Shown: positions 27,302-36,031, numbered from the stretch's first letter. The stretch: DNA of 60,379 bases from Desulfovibrio sp. (GCA_024699605.1 JAILPJ010000058.1:1-60379), one strand, 5' to 3'. Notes: generated from the sequence alone by a model not told the origin. Numbers and translations: made by a program.

Positions 27302-28249
27302 CTAGACGCTCAGCCAGCTGTGCACCAGTAAGGGGAGACTCGCCAAAGCGAGCAGGTCGGCAAAAACCATCAGCGCTTTATAGCGTAAAGGCACACTGCT
27401 GCGGCTGATCCCACCCCAGATCAGGACAGCCAAAAACCAGAGGCCCAAGAGCAGAAACTCAAGCGTCCAGTCCCAGAAGATGAGATTTCCCGTCTGCCAC
27501 TGCGTGTAAAGACGAAAAGCCAGACAGCCCCCAAGTATCAGGACGATCAAAAGCCCCAGCCAAAAAGCTCTGCGCATACACCAGAGCGTGACCATCGTAT
27601 AATGGTCACGACCGAAGTCGTGGATTTTCCGCAAAAAGAGAAATCCCATGGAGCCAAAGACCGAGGGCATGACAAAACAAAGCGGCAAAAAAACCAGAAG
27701 GGAGGCAAAAGCGGCACTGTTCAAAGCCGGCTGAGCCAGGAGCAAGGTCTCCGGGTCAGCCAGGGCTTGGCAGCTCAAGCCACAGGCCTTGAGACGTGTC
27801 AGAACGAGTACCGCAAAGACTGTTGTCAGGCCCAAGATGGTGCTGGTCATACCCAAGAGGTGATCGAAGATCTCGTGTTTGGCGAGCTTTTTCCAGAGCA
27901 CAAAGTGGAGATTCAGCACAATCACACAAAGACAAAGCAGTATCCAGACCATTTCCCAGAGAAACGACGTCATATCCTCGGGAAACCAGCGGCCACTCTG
28001 CCAGAAATGCACCCCCTTGACCGCTATGACGAACAAAAGGCCTGCGCAGCTGCCCAGCTGCAAAAGCTGACGTGCCCCTTTGTCGTAGGAGCTGCGTTTT
28101 TTCAAACGGGAAAGACGTCTTGCGGAAAGACAGAGGAGACCGAGGCTGGCCAGGGAGGTCAGAAAAAGCAGAGGCAGAGCAATCTGGACTTCATCAGCAA
28201 GGCTGGCAAGCCAGGGCAAAGAAGCAAGCAGCTGGTCAAAGACGTGCAT
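27302..28249 (-). CDS. Polytopic inner-membrane protein of unknown function
   Basis: The 315-residue product starts at ATG 28249, with AAGGA upstream; the longer open frame overlaps the leader of cpoB and is not used. About eight hydrophobic helices alternate with short basic loops (for example LCLSARRLSRLKKR and CMRRAFWLG). A histidine and several tryptophans sit at membrane edges (HFWQSGRW, HFVLWKK). No catalytic motif is recognised. It is divergently arranged with cpoB, leaving about 228 bp for promoters. Confidence 0.65.
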   Translation of the reverse strand: MHVFDQLLASLPWLASLADEVQIALPLLFLTSLASLGLLCLSARRLSRLKKRSSYDKGARQLLQLGSCAGLLFVIAVKGVHFWQSGRWFPEDMTSFLWEMVWILLCLCVIVLNLHFVLWKKLAKHEIFDHLLGMTSTILGLTTVFAVLVLTRLKACGLSCQALADPETLLLAQPALNSAAFASLLVFLPLCFVMPSVFGSMGFLFLRKIHDFGRDHYTMVTLWCMRRAFWLGLLIVLILGGCLAFRLYTQWQTGNLIFWDWTLEFLLLGLWFLAVLIWGGISRSSVPLRYKALMVFADLLALASLPLLVHSWLSV

Positions 28250-28427
28250 GAAACAATCCTTAACGTTGAAATGCGTGCACTTGCGCTTTTGCAAGATCCT
28301 AGGTACAAAAACGCACACCCCATAAAATATGCTGCTTTTGTGCCGTATTTTTTGGAGAATCGCAAGGCATGGCCTTGTCCCAAGACAACGGCACGTTTTG
28401 CTGATCAAGGCAACAGGAAAACCTATC

Positions 28428-28477
28428 GGAGGCAGCGTTTCCGCCCCCATGCGGGGGAATGCACGCTGAAAGAATTC
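28428..28477 (+). promoter_or_regulatory. Hairpin between Shine-Dalgarno and cpoB start (looped-out RBS, copy B)
   Basis: GGAGG (28428-28432) directly abuts stem P1 cagcgt (28433-28438) / acgctg (28463-28468). Inside is P2 ccccc (28444-28448) / ggggg (28453-28457). Nine bases then lead to the ATG. Raw SD-to-ATG gap is 45 nt; with the hairpin removed it is 9. Confidence 0.6.
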
Positions 28478-29470
28478 ATGAAAGCTCTTCTACCGTGTCT
28501 GCTCAGCCTGGCACTGCTCGCCGGATGCGCCGCCCGTGATCGGGAAAACGACCGACAGAATAAACTCTGGAGCCAAAACGAACAACGCCTGAAGCTTTTG
28601 GAAAGCAATATCACAGCCCTCAATGAGCAGGTTTCCCTGCTCAACAATCGCGTCTATGAAGTCCGCAACGCCAAAGGCCGCAAAACCGGCATGACGGTTG
28701 TGCCGGTGGTGCCTGTGCCTCAAGCCAGTATCCCGCAAGCGACTGCCCCTGAAAAGCCCTTAACGCCGCACCCAAAGACGCAGACGCCTCCCAAGCAGGA
28801 GGCTAAGACTCCTCAAAAGCCCACACGCGCGCAAGCGGAAGCTCTACCTGCACCAAAACCCCAAAGGCAGGAAAAGCCTAAGGCCCCTCAAAGCCAGGCT
28901 CCGGCTCTGCCTCCTTTAGACAATGCGCCCTCCCAGGCCAATGATACGCCGGCTCTGCCACCCACTTTGCCGTTGGAAGGCTCATTCTCTCTGCCGCCGA
29001 CCCAAAGCCCTGATGCGCAAGCCCAGCAGCCGCTTTTGCCACCAGATACTGCCCAGCCGCAAGCCCAAGCTCCAAGTCCGCAACGAGCATCCTCTGCCAA
29101 GGCGCAAGCCGGTGAAGAGGCAAGCTACAAGCAGGCTCTCAAAGCTGTCCGCTCAGGCCATCCCCAAGAGGGTATGCAGAAATTCCGTGAATTCCTCAAT
29201 ACCTATCCCAATGGCAAATACGCGCCCAATGCCGAATTCTGGATCGGCGAATGTCTCTACGATCAGGGCAAGTACCAAGAGGCCCTGGATCAATACGCCA
29301 CCGTGGGCAGCAAGTATCCCAAGCATCACAAAAACGCCGATGCCCTGTTAAAGAGCGGCATGAGCTACAAGCGTCTTGGCGATAGCGCCAAGTCCAAGGA
29401 AAGCTACAATCGCCTGCTCAAAGAGTTTCCCAACTCTGAGGCGGCCCGACGTGCCCGCGGCAGCAGATAA
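28478..29470 (+). CDS. cpoB: CpoB/YbgF-like lipoprotein with TPR domain
   Basis: The 330-residue product has a lipoprotein signal ending LALLAGC (Cys17). An N-terminal coiled coil (residues 30-65, RLKLLESNITALNEQVSLL) would trimerise it. A long Pro/Ala/Gln-rich linker spans 85-225, and C-terminal TPR repeats follow (KFREFLNTYPNGKYAPNAEF, YQEALDQYATVGSKYPKHHK). CpoB links Tol-Pal to cell-wall synthesis during division in the periplasm. The ATG has no adjacent Shine-Dalgarno. The linker is longer than usual. Tol genes are not in the window. Confidence 0.88.
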   Translation: MKALLPCLLSLALLAGCAARDRENDRQNKLWSQNEQRLKLLESNITALNEQVSLLNNRVYEVRNAKGRKTGMTVVPVVPVPQASIPQATAPEKPLTPHPKTQTPPKQEAKTPQKPTRAQAEALPAPKPQRQEKPKAPQSQAPALPPLDNAPSQANDTPALPPTLPLEGSFSLPPTQSPDAQAQQPLLPPDTAQPQAQAPSPQRASSAKAQAGEEASYKQALKAVRSGHPQEGMQKFREFLNTYPNGKYAPNAEFWIGECLYDQGKYQEALDQYATVGSKYPKHHKNADALLKSGMSYKRLGDSAKSKESYNRLLKEFPNSEAARRARGSR

Positions 29471-30434
29471 CTCTGTGACCCAGATCTTTCAGGCTTTGGA
29501 AGAGGCCGGCCCATGGCCAACGCGTTACCTGCTCTGGCTAAAAAGTCGCCATGGCGAATCTTCTGCCACGGTGCGTGCCTACGCGACTGACCTTGAACAG
29601 TTCCTGCAATTTCTCTCCGAGCGAAATGTTTCAGGAGAAAACCCCTGCGAGATCCGCGAAGAGCATCTGGAAGCCTTTGTGGCGGACTGTTTTCGCCGTG
29701 GCACAAGCAAGCGCTCTCTGGCCCGCAAGCTCGCAGCCCTTCGCTCCTACTTCCATTATCTCTTGCACGAAAAAGCCATTGCGGAAGATCCCTCGTTTGC
29801 TGTCCGCAATCCGCGACAGGACAAAACAGAAGCCAATATTCCCAATGTGGACGAGATGTTTGTCCTTTTGGACGAGCCCGTAGACAAAACGGATCCTTGT
29901 GTGCTCCGCGATCTGGCTTTGGCGGAACTCCTCTATGGCTCGGGCTTGCGCATTTCTGAGGCTTTGGCCCTTAACCTCACAGACCTAGCCTCTGTGCACG
30001 ACAAGAACGTGCTCAAAGTCCTGGGCAAGGGCAAACGGGAACGGCTTGTCCCAGTCAGCGATATGTCCAAAGAGCGTCTCAAGGATTGGCTTTGTGTACG
30101 CGCAAATCTTGCCCTGCCTGGAGAAGAGGCGGTCTTTGTGGGTGCTCGCGGCAAACGCTTAAATCGCCGCGAAGCCTGGCGCATCACAGAAGCCCTCGCC
30201 CAGAAGGCCAATCTCAACCGTCCGCTCTCTCCCCACGGTCTGCGCCACGCCTTTGCCACCCACCTTTTGGAAGCCGGTATGGATCTGCGTTCCGTGCAAG
30301 AACTTCTGGGGCACAAACGCCTGACCACAACGCAGCATTACACCCATGTCAGTCTCAAAGAACTGATAGCTGTCTACGATAGCGCCCATCCCCGCAAAGA
30401 CGCAAAAAGCCCCGGAAATCCGGGGCCTTCGTAA
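29451..30434 (+). CDS. xerC: Tyrosine recombinase XerC/XerD-like
   Basis: The product is about 327 residues. GTG 29451 is chosen because GAGG lies nine bases before; GTG 29475 is the alternative. It overlaps cpoB by 20 bp. A SAM-like N-terminal core-binding domain ends near 115. The catalytic residues are visible: Arg in SGLRISEAL, Lys in LGKGKRERLVPV, HGLRHAFATHL (HxxR), and LGHKRLTTTQHYTHV with the nucleophile Tyr. It resolves chromosome dimers at dif. The 3' end contains the terminator of the facing gene. Confidence 0.88.
   Translation: MPAAADNSVTQIFQALEEAGPWPTRYLLWLKSRHGESSATVRAYATDLEQFLQFLSERNVSGENPCEIREEHLEAFVADCFRRGTSKRSLARKLAALRSYFHYLLHEKAIAEDPSFAVRNPRQDKTEANIPNVDEMFVLLDEPVDKTDPCVLRDLALAELLYGSGLRISEALALNLTDLASVHDKNVLKVLGKGKRERLVPVSDMSKERLKDWLCVRANLALPGEEAVFVGARGKRLNRREAWRITEALAQKANLNRPLSPHGLRHAFATHLLEAGMDLRSVQELLGHKRLTTTQHYTHVSLKELIAVYDSAHPRKDAKSPGNPGPS
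30404..30426 (-). terminator. Terminator for the minus-strand gene, embedded in xerC
   Basis: Stem gccccgga (30409-30416) / tccggggc (30419-30426), with five A on the left that read as TTTTT on the minus strand. It therefore ends the transcript of the gene at 30453-30785, inside the last codons of xerC. Confidence 0.75.
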
Positions 30435-30452
30435 GAGCGCTTGCGCCAACAA

Positions 30453-30785
30453 TTAGATTTGCAGTTTGGAAGCTGGGATGGTTTTGGAATCAAATTTTAA
30501 CGTTCCCAGGCCTCCGGCCACGGTCAGATTGGTCACGGCCTCAATATATTTGTCCTGCAATTCCTTGGGCGTTGAGCTGTAGCAGTAGAGAAAATGCCTG
30601 CCCTCGATCACGGCCGTAAAATTGTTTTCAAAGGGATGTCCATAGGGCAAAAGGACCATCTGAGCTCCTTGCTGCGTGGGAATCACCTGGAGAATGCCCA
30701 CATCCGAGAGACTCTTTTTTTCGGCGTCGTATTTTCCGAGCACCAGCTCACCGCTCACCAGCTTCACAAGACGAATATCGTACAT
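30453..30785 (-). CDS. Conserved small protein, Sm-like pattern
   Basis: The 110-residue product starts at ATG 30785 with AAGGAAG upstream; the longer frame has no support. LVKLVSGELVLGKYD, a mid-strand QMVLLPYGHPFENNF and a terminal helix-strand recall the Sm-like barrel pattern (a G-E-V-G strand followed by an L-P strand). Function unknown. It lies divergently from rnc, and an RNA-related role would fit both fold and neighbour, but this is speculation. Confidence 0.6.
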   Translation of the reverse strand: MYDIRLVKLVSGELVLGKYDAEKKSLSDVGILQVIPTQQGAQMVLLPYGHPFENNFTAVIEGRHFLYCYSSTPKELQDKYIEAVTNLTVAGGLGTLKFDSKTIPASKLQI

Positions 30786-30913
30786 AATCTTCCTTGACCT
30801 TTGTTCGACGTTTTGACCGCCCGCCCTTTTTCCAGCAGCACAGTCGCAAAATTTCTCACCTGAATATAGTCTGCGTTGGGAAAAGTCAAATTCCGCTCTA
30901 CACATCTTCTCTA

Positions 30914-30948
30914 AAGGAGACAGCGGTCCCTTGCGTCCGCCCCAAATC
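30914..30948 (+). promoter_or_regulatory. Hairpin between Shine-Dalgarno and rnc start (looped-out RBS, copy E)
   Basis: AAGGAG (30914-30919), then gcgg (30923-30926) / ccgc (30937-30940), then eight bases and the ATG. Raw gap is 29 nt; without the hairpin it is 11. It begins GGAGACAGCG, close to the fadD copy. The alternative is that translation starts at the TTG at 30931, 11 nt after the Shine-Dalgarno. Confidence 0.4.
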
Positions 30949-31695
30949 ATGAACACACAAGAAAACACAGATCACGTCGCTGAACGCGAGGCGAAGATTT
31001 CCGCCCTGGAACAGACCATCGGCCATCACTTTACGGCACGCCAATTCCTCGAGCTGGCCTTAACCCACAGTTCGTATGCCAATGAACGGGAGAGCGCCTG
31101 CGAGCACAACGAACGCCTGGAATTTTTGGGCGATGCGGTGCTCGAGCTCTGTATTTCCGATCTGCTCTTTCATCGCTATCCCGACGTGCGTGAAGGCGCT
31201 CTGACCAAGATGCGCTCGCAGCTTGTGAGTACCACAAACCTTGCCAAAATGGCCAAAAACCTTGGGCTTGACTGGCTGTTGAAACTTGGACGGGGCGAAG
31301 AACTGCAGGGAGGCAGAAAACGGGAATCGGTCTTAAGCGACACCTTTGAAGCGGTGCTCGCGGCGGTTTATCAGGATGGAGGCTTTGTGGCGGCGGGCAG
31401 GATGGTGGAAAAGGTCTTTGCCAACGATCTTTGCGCTGTGCCCAATCAAGGCACACACAAAGACAATAAGACCTTATTGCAGGAAGTCGTTCAGCAGCGC
31501 TTTAAGGCCATGCCGATCTACAATCTCACAAAAACCAGCGGACCCGAGCATGCCAGGACCTTTGTGATTGAGCTGCTGCTTCCCGATGGACGTTCTTTCA
31601 CAGCCCAGGGCTCAAGCTATAAAAAAGCCCAACAAAAAGCAGCGGAACTGGCCTTGCGGAAACTTGGCGATGAAGAGGCAGAAACCGAGAATTGA
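30949..31695 (+). CDS. rnc: Ribonuclease III
   Basis: The 248-residue product has the RNase III signature HNERLEFLGDAVLEL near residue 50 with the catalytic Asp/Glu, SDTFEAVLAAVYQDGG near 128, and a C-terminal dsRNA-binding domain (DNKTLLQEVVQQRF, QGSSYKKAQQKAAELALRKL). It cleaves double-stranded RNA, including rRNA precursors and sense-antisense pairs. The ATG at 30949 is preferred for the typical N-terminus; an in-frame TTG at 30931 would add six residues. Confidence 0.92.
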   Translation: MNTQENTDHVAEREAKISALEQTIGHHFTARQFLELALTHSSYANERESACEHNERLEFLGDAVLELCISDLLFHRYPDVREGALTKMRSQLVSTTNLAKMAKNLGLDWLLKLGRGEELQGGRKRESVLSDTFEAVLAAVYQDGGFVAAGRMVEKVFANDLCAVPNQGTHKDNKTLLQEVVQQRFKAMPIYNLTKTSGPEHARTFVIELLLPDGRSFTAQGSSYKKAQQKAAELALRKLGDEEAETEN

Positions 31696-31699
31696 GCCC

Positions 31700-31731
31700 G
31701 GCCCGGGGACCATCCCCGGGCCGTTTGTCTT
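31700..31731 (+). terminator. Rho-independent terminator after rnc
   Basis: Stem ggcccgggga (31700-31709) / tccccgggcc (31713-31722) with a three-base loop, followed by a T-rich gtttgtcttt tract. It separates rnc from the convergent flagellin gene. Confidence 0.85.
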
Positions 31732-31765
31732 TGGTTCGCCTAAGCCACATGAGAAACAATGTCTA

Positions 31766-32656
31766 CTAGCCGATGAGTTGCATGGCCATCTGCGGCAGGC
31801 TATTGGCCTGCGAGAGCATGGCCACAGCGGACTGGGTAAGAATTTGATTGCGGACAAAATTGGTCATTTCTGTTGCCACGTCCACATCGGAAATTCTTGA
31901 CTCGGCGGCCTGCAGGTTTTCTGCCTGCGTGGTCAGATTGGTGATGGTGTTTTCCAGACGGTTCTGCATGGCGCCGATATGGGCGCGGATCTTGTCCTTG
32001 GAGACAATGGCATTGGTTAGGCCCACAAGGGCTCGTTGTGCTTCTTGCTGTGTGGATACGGTATAGCCAGCTGAGCCGACTTTTGCCTGATTGCCCACAC
32101 CGAAGGCTGAGGCCGTACAGTTGCCGATCTGAATATAGTAGTAGTCTTCTGCGGAATCGTTGGCCGTGCCGAAGTGGATCTTCATCTTGCCGGTTGCCGT
32201 CAAATCCGAACCATTATGCGATGCCGAAGAAAGATTGCCATTCAAAAGATGGATGCCGTTAAAATCCGTGGCATTGGCGATTCGGGTGATTTCTGAGGCC
32301 ATCTGCTGATATTCGGATTCAATCATCAGACGCTGGGTTGAATCGTAGGTACCGGTGGCGGCCTGTTCGGCCAGCTCTTTCATACGAATGAGTTTTTCGT
32401 CGATGACCCCAAGCGCGCCGTCGGCGGTCTGAATCAGTGAAATGGCGTCATTGGCATTGCGGATGCCCTGATTCATGGTGGCAATATCCGAACGCATCAG
32501 CTCTCGGATAGCCAGTCCCGCTGCATCGTCTGCGCTTGAATTGATGCGCATGCCTGTGGATAAACGCTGTGTGGATGTAGCCAGTCTGCCGTAATGACTA
32601 TTCAGCGAATTGGCTATATTGCCTGCCATTAAATTGTGGTTAACGACCAAAGACAT
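31766..32656 (-). CDS. fliC: Flagellin
   Basis: The 296-residue product has both conserved flagellin ends. N-terminal: VNHNLMAGNIANSL, RLSTGMRINSSADDAAGLAI, NDAISLIQTADGAL. C-terminal: NRLENTITNLTTQAENLQAA, ESRISDVDVATEMTNFVRNQ, QANSLPQMAMQLIG. The variable centre is short, about 80 residues. It is exported by the flagellar type III system and forms the filament. GGAGGGAG precedes the ATG. A sigma-54-type promoter lies 41-57 bp upstream. It is a likely target of the glycosyltransferases near fliK. Confidence 0.96.
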   Translation of the reverse strand: MSLVVNHNLMAGNIANSLNSHYGRLATSTQRLSTGMRINSSADDAAGLAIRELMRSDIATMNQGIRNANDAISLIQTADGALGVIDEKLIRMKELAEQAATGTYDSTQRLMIESEYQQMASEITRIANATDFNGIHLLNGNLSSASHNGSDLTATGKMKIHFGTANDSAEDYYYIQIGNCTASAFGVGNQAKVGSAGYTVSTQQEAQRALVGLTNAIVSKDKIRAHIGAMQNRLENTITNLTTQAENLQAAESRISDVDVATEMTNFVRNQILTQSAVAMLSQANSLPQMAMQLIG

Positions 32657-32697
32657 AGGACTCCCTCCTAATGGCTAAGTTGAACTGAAACGACAAA

Positions 32698-32713
32698 TGC
32701 AGAATGCATGCCA
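32698..32713 (-). promoter_or_regulatory. Sigma-54-type promoter of flagellin
   Basis: Read on the minus strand: TGGCATG-cattc-TGCA, with GG and GC at the exact -24/-12 spacing of the RpoN consensus (TGGCACG-N4-TTGC). The predicted start near 32687 gives a 30-nt leader with the Shine-Dalgarno correctly placed. Confidence 0.65.
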
Positions 32714-32953
32714 CAAAAAGAAAGTCTAATGATTTCAGTAAGTTACAAAAATAATCCGCAGCTCGGCATTTCTTGCCGGGCAAGCTTCTGGCCAAAGCCG
32801 GCAATTTTGACCCTAGTCCAGGTGTCAGGAAAATGGCGGGCAAAGACAAAAAATCGCTGCCTCATTGCCTAGCACACACTCTTCTGCTATTTTTGGTTCC
32901 TTAGCCGACAACGGTTGGCCCGCACACAATCCGTCACGAGGGAGGTACGATTT

Positions 32954-34210
32954 ATGGGTCGCATCAAAGATCTCCGTGCAGAAGCGCTGGCACTGCACAA
33001 AGACAATCAGGGAAAAGTGGAAGTACGCGTTAAGGTTCCGGCCAAAGACGCCGACGATCTGACACTGGCCTATTCTCCCGGCGTTGCCGAACCCTGCATG
33101 GAAATCCACAAGGATCCCTCGGCACTTGATGTCTATACCAATCACTCCAATTTCGTCTGCGTGGTGAGCAATGGCACAGCAGTCCTTGGCCTTGGCGACA
33201 TCGGCGCCGATGCAGCCATGCCCGTCATGGAAGGGAAATCCCTGCTCTTCAAAACCTTCGCCGATGTTGACGCCTTTCCCATCTGCGTCAACACCAAGGA
33301 TACCCAGAAAATTGTCGAACTCATCGAACTGATGGCGCCAACCTTTGGCGGCGTCAATCTCGAGGATATCAAAGCGCCCGAATGCTTCATCATCGAAAAT
33401 GCCCTGAAAGAGCGCGGGATTTTCAAAGGTCCGATCTTCCACGATGATCAGCATGGCACAGCGGTGGTGACACTGGCAGGCCTGATCAACGCCCTGAAGG
33501 TCGTGGGCAAAAAACTCGACGACATCAAGGTCGTCACGAGCGGCGCAGGCGCTGCGGGCACGGCGATCATCAAGCTCTTGATGGCCCAGGGCCTAAAGAA
33601 CGTGATTATGTGCGACTCCAAAGGACCGATCTATGAAGGTCGTCCCCAGGGCATGAATCCCTTCAAGGATGAAATCGCAAAAGCCACCAATCCCGAGAAA
33701 ATCAAAGGCACGCTCAAGGACGCCATCAAGGGCGCAGACGTCTTTATCGGCGTTTCTGTGCCCAAAGCCCTGGACGAAGCCATGATTCAGAGCATGGCCA
33801 AAGATCCCATTGTCTTTGCCCAGGCCAATCCCACCCCTGAGATCTGGCCTTTGGAGCGCGCCCATCAGGCCGGCGCCCGGGTCGTCGCGTCCGGCCGTTC
33901 CGACTGCCCCAATCAGATCAATAATATTCTCGCTTTTCCCGGCATCTTCCGTGGCGCCATCGACGTCAGGGCCACAGACATCAACGATGCCATGAAAATT
34001 GCCGCAGCCCATGCCATTGCCGATCTGGTAAGTGCAAGCGAACTTGGCCCGACCAAAATCATTCCCTTCTCCTTTGATCCCAAGGTGGCTCCGGCCGTGG
34101 CCAAGGCCACAGCCAAGGCCGCCATTGAAAGTGGCGTGGCAAGACTTGCCCTTGATCCGGAAAGCGTGGCGGAAAATCTGCGCAAGCGTCTGGCCAAAAA
34201 GGCCAGCTAA
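32954..34210 (+). CDS. maeB: NAD(P)-dependent malic enzyme
   Basis: The 418-residue product is of the short bacterial type without the phosphotransacetylase tail. LAYSPGVAEPCMEI, GTAVLGLGDIGADAAMPVMEGK and FHDDQHGTAVVTLAGLINAL carry the catalytic and metal-binding acidic residues. SGAGAAGTAIIKLL is the dinucleotide loop, and QANPTPEI and SGRSDCPNQINNILAFPG follow. It decarboxylates malate to pyruvate. The start is set by GGAGG before ATG. A strong terminator follows, so it is a single-gene unit. Confidence 0.94.
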   Translation: MGRIKDLRAEALALHKDNQGKVEVRVKVPAKDADDLTLAYSPGVAEPCMEIHKDPSALDVYTNHSNFVCVVSNGTAVLGLGDIGADAAMPVMEGKSLLFKTFADVDAFPICVNTKDTQKIVELIELMAPTFGGVNLEDIKAPECFIIENALKERGIFKGPIFHDDQHGTAVVTLAGLINALKVVGKKLDDIKVVTSGAGAAGTAIIKLLMAQGLKNVIMCDSKGPIYEGRPQGMNPFKDEIAKATNPEKIKGTLKDAIKGADVFIGVSVPKALDEAMIQSMAKDPIVFAQANPTPEIWPLERAHQAGARVVASGRSDCPNQINNILAFPGIFRGAIDVRATDINDAMKIAAAHAIADLVSASELGPTKIIPFSFDPKVAPAVAKATAKAAIESGVARLALDPESVAENLRKRLAKKAS

Positions 34211-34232
34211 GAACACGTAACGTCCTTTCCAT

Positions 34233-34266
34233 GCAAAAAAGTCCTCTTCAGGGAGGACTTTTTTGC
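34233..34266 (+). terminator. Rho-independent terminator after malic enzyme
   Basis: Stem gcaaaaaagtcct (34233-34245) pairs perfectly with aggacttttttgc (34254-34266); T-run within the 3' arm. Confidence 0.9.
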
Positions 34267-34297
34267 GTCCAAGGCGCTCTTGTGCTAGCATGATCCG

Positions 34298-35038
34298 ATG
34301 ACACGACAAGCCACGGCAAGCAAAAAACACTATCCCATAGCCCTCTCTCTGCAGGGCAAACGCTGTCTTGTGGCGGGTTTTGGCAGCGTAGGCCAGCGGA
34401 AGCTGGCACGGCTCCTGGACCTTGGCGAGGCAGGGCCAGAGGCAATTTTCGTCTTTGACCCGTACTTGCCCAAGGATCCGCCAAGTGCCCTTCTGCGCTC
34501 AGCCAAGGTCCACTGCAAACGCCAAAGCGTCACACGCGCTGACCTCAACGTGCAGCTGGTCTTTGCCTGTACGGGAAGCCAGGAAGAAAACGTGCGCATT
34601 GCCAAGCTCTGTGCCGAGCTTGGCGTTCTCTGCAACTGCGCAAGCAGCCCTGAATGTGGCGATGTGCATCTGCCGGCCCTGATTCAATGCCCGCCCTTGA
34701 CGCTGACCCTATCCACAGAGGGCGCAAGTCCGGCCCTGGCCAAAAAATGGCGACGTGAGCTTGAAACGTGGGCGCAAAAAAAACAGCCGATCCTTCAGCT
34801 GATGGCAGTTTTGCGTCCCAAAATTCTTGCCCAGGCTCTTCCCCAAACAGCCAATCACAAGCTTTTTACCACCCTTGCCCAGGGTCCCTTAGAAGAGTGG
34901 CTGGCCTGCGGGCAAAGGGAAAAAGCCCACGCCTATCTCACAGCGCTTCTGCCCAAAACGCTGCACCAGGACCTGGAAATCGCCCTGAACGATCTTTTTG
35001 CAGAAGAGGATCTCAAAAAAACAAGGGAAAGACCCTAA
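34298..35038 (+). CDS. Precorrin-2 dehydrogenase / siroheme-synthase N-terminal type
   Basis: The 246-residue product begins YPIALSLQGKRCLVAGFGSVGQRKLARLL, the NAD-binding start of SirC/Met8/CysG-N proteins. LVFACTGSQEENVRIAKL and PALIQCPPLTLTLSTEGASPALAKKWRREL follow, including the SPxLAxxxR helix. It oxidises precorrin-2 to sirohydrochlorin. In sulfate reducers this feeds siroheme for sulfite reductase and the siroheme route to heme. It heads the group with the cytochrome-assembly-like gene and hemA. No clear Shine-Dalgarno sits at the usual distance; AAGG lies 23 nt upstream. Confidence 0.85.
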   Translation: MTRQATASKKHYPIALSLQGKRCLVAGFGSVGQRKLARLLDLGEAGPEAIFVFDPYLPKDPPSALLRSAKVHCKRQSVTRADLNVQLVFACTGSQEENVRIAKLCAELGVLCNCASSPECGDVHLPALIQCPPLTLTLSTEGASPALAKKWRRELETWAQKKQPILQLMAVLRPKILAQALPQTANHKLFTTLAQGPLEEWLACGQREKAHAYLTALLPKTLHQDLEIALNDLFAEEDLKKTRERP

Positions 35039-35068
35039 GCCCTGCTTTGTAAAGCCATGGAACTCTTT

Positions 35069-35115
35069 GGAGGCGGCATTCCCCCGGTCACTCAGACCGG
35101 GCTTTGTGCCGAATA
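35069..35115 (+). promoter_or_regulatory. Hairpin between Shine-Dalgarno and ccsA-like start (looped-out RBS, copy F)
   Basis: GGAGG (35069-35073) abuts P1 cggca (35074-35078) / tgccg (35107-35111). Inside is perfect P2 cccggtc (35083-35089) / gaccggg (35095-35101). Then come 4 nt to the first ATG or 7 nt to the second. Raw gap is 42 nt. The stem bases differ from the fadD/cpoB/hemA copies while the shape is kept. Confidence 0.65.
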
Positions 35116-35946
35116 ATGATGATCTCGCATGCACTGACCACCTGGATCATTCTGCTCTTTCTTTTGGCTGCGACCCTGATCGGTCTTGGCGGCCTTTTGA
35201 CCAGAAAAAACACCCTGCAGACCACAGGCTGCGTTTCTGCGGCCATAGCCTTTTTGCTGCAGACAGCGAGCTTTTTCTTGGGTTTTCACAAGAGCTTTCA
35301 AGGCGGCCTGAGCGCAGGAGCCTATTTGCAGATCGTGGCCTGGTTTACCACCCTGGCAGGGCTCTTCTTCTGGCTGAAACTTAGGCAGCGCACAGCCCTG
35401 ACCTTTGCAGCCCCCCTCTGTGCGGCCCTGTTTGCCATGTCGCTACCCTATCTTGAACAGACCATTCTTCTGCCCCAGACGCTGCGCTCCTCCTTCTATG
35501 TTCTGCACATCGGCTTTCTCTTCACAAGCCTTGCCCTGATGGCCGTCGCCTTTATCGCAAGCAGCCTCTTTCTCTTTCTTGAACGCCGCATCAAAAGCAA
35601 ACAGCGCATCAAGGGCTTCATGCAGGACATGCCGGCTCTGTCGGTCTTTGACAGCATCAACAAAGTCTGCATTCTGGCCTGCTTTCCCCTCTACACCATT
35701 GGCATTCTCTCCGGTCTGCTCAGAAGCAAACCCGTCTACGGAGCGACCTTGAGCGGAGACCCCAAGGAGATTGTCAGCCTGATCATCTGGGCCCTCTTGG
35801 CCTTTGTCTTTCATAATCGCCTGGCAGCCTCTTGGACCGGGAAAAAGCCCGCCCTGACCATGATCTGCATCTTTCTGCTCAGCCTCTTTTCGCTGCTTGT
35901 GGTCAATACCCTGATGCCTTCTCACCACAGCTTTATGGGCAACTGA
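35116..35946 (+). CDS. CcsA/HemX-type cytochrome c assembly membrane protein
   Basis: The 276-residue product starts at ATG 35116 (35119 equally possible). Eight hydrophobic helices are predicted, with a conserved periplasmic-edge pattern including LRSSFYVLHIGFLFTSLALM (His in the family's heme-handling helix), FDSINKVCILACFPLYTIGI and IVSLIIWALLAFVFHNRL. The tryptophan-rich WWD loop of full CcsA/CcmC is not evident, so it is closer to HemX. It probably affects heme delivery or GluTR levels; its position between the siroheme gene and hemA supports a tetrapyrrole role. Confidence 0.8.
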   Translation: MMISHALTTWIILLFLLAATLIGLGGLLTRKNTLQTTGCVSAAIAFLLQTASFFLGFHKSFQGGLSAGAYLQIVAWFTTLAGLFFWLKLRQRTALTFAAPLCAALFAMSLPYLEQTILLPQTLRSSFYVLHIGFLFTSLALMAVAFIASSLFLFLERRIKSKQRIKGFMQDMPALSVFDSINKVCILACFPLYTIGILSGLLRSKPVYGATLSGDPKEIVSLIIWALLAFVFHNRLAASWTGKKPALTMICIFLLSLFSLLVVNTLMPSHHSFMGN

Positions 35947-35978
35947 AGCAAACCATCGAAACCTATTTCCAAACCATC

Positions 35979-36031
35979 GAGGCAGCGTTTCCTCCCCGTC
36001 TTTGGCGGGCTTTCCACGCTGAGAAGAGTTG
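35979..36031 (+). promoter_or_regulatory. Hairpin between Shine-Dalgarno and hemA start (looped-out RBS, copy C)
   Basis: GAGG (35979-35982) abuts P1 cagcgt (35983-35988) / acgctg (36016-36021), with P2 cccg (35995-35998) / cggg (36006-36009). Ten bases then lead to ATG 36032. Raw gap is 49 nt. A weak AAGAG after the stem is the only competing signal. Just upstream, aaaccatcga occurs twice. Confidence 0.55.

Noticed and set aside
27602-28477. Long N-terminal extension of the cpoB frame
   Set aside because: It runs antisense to the membrane protein gene, and the lipoprotein signal peptide begins at 28478.
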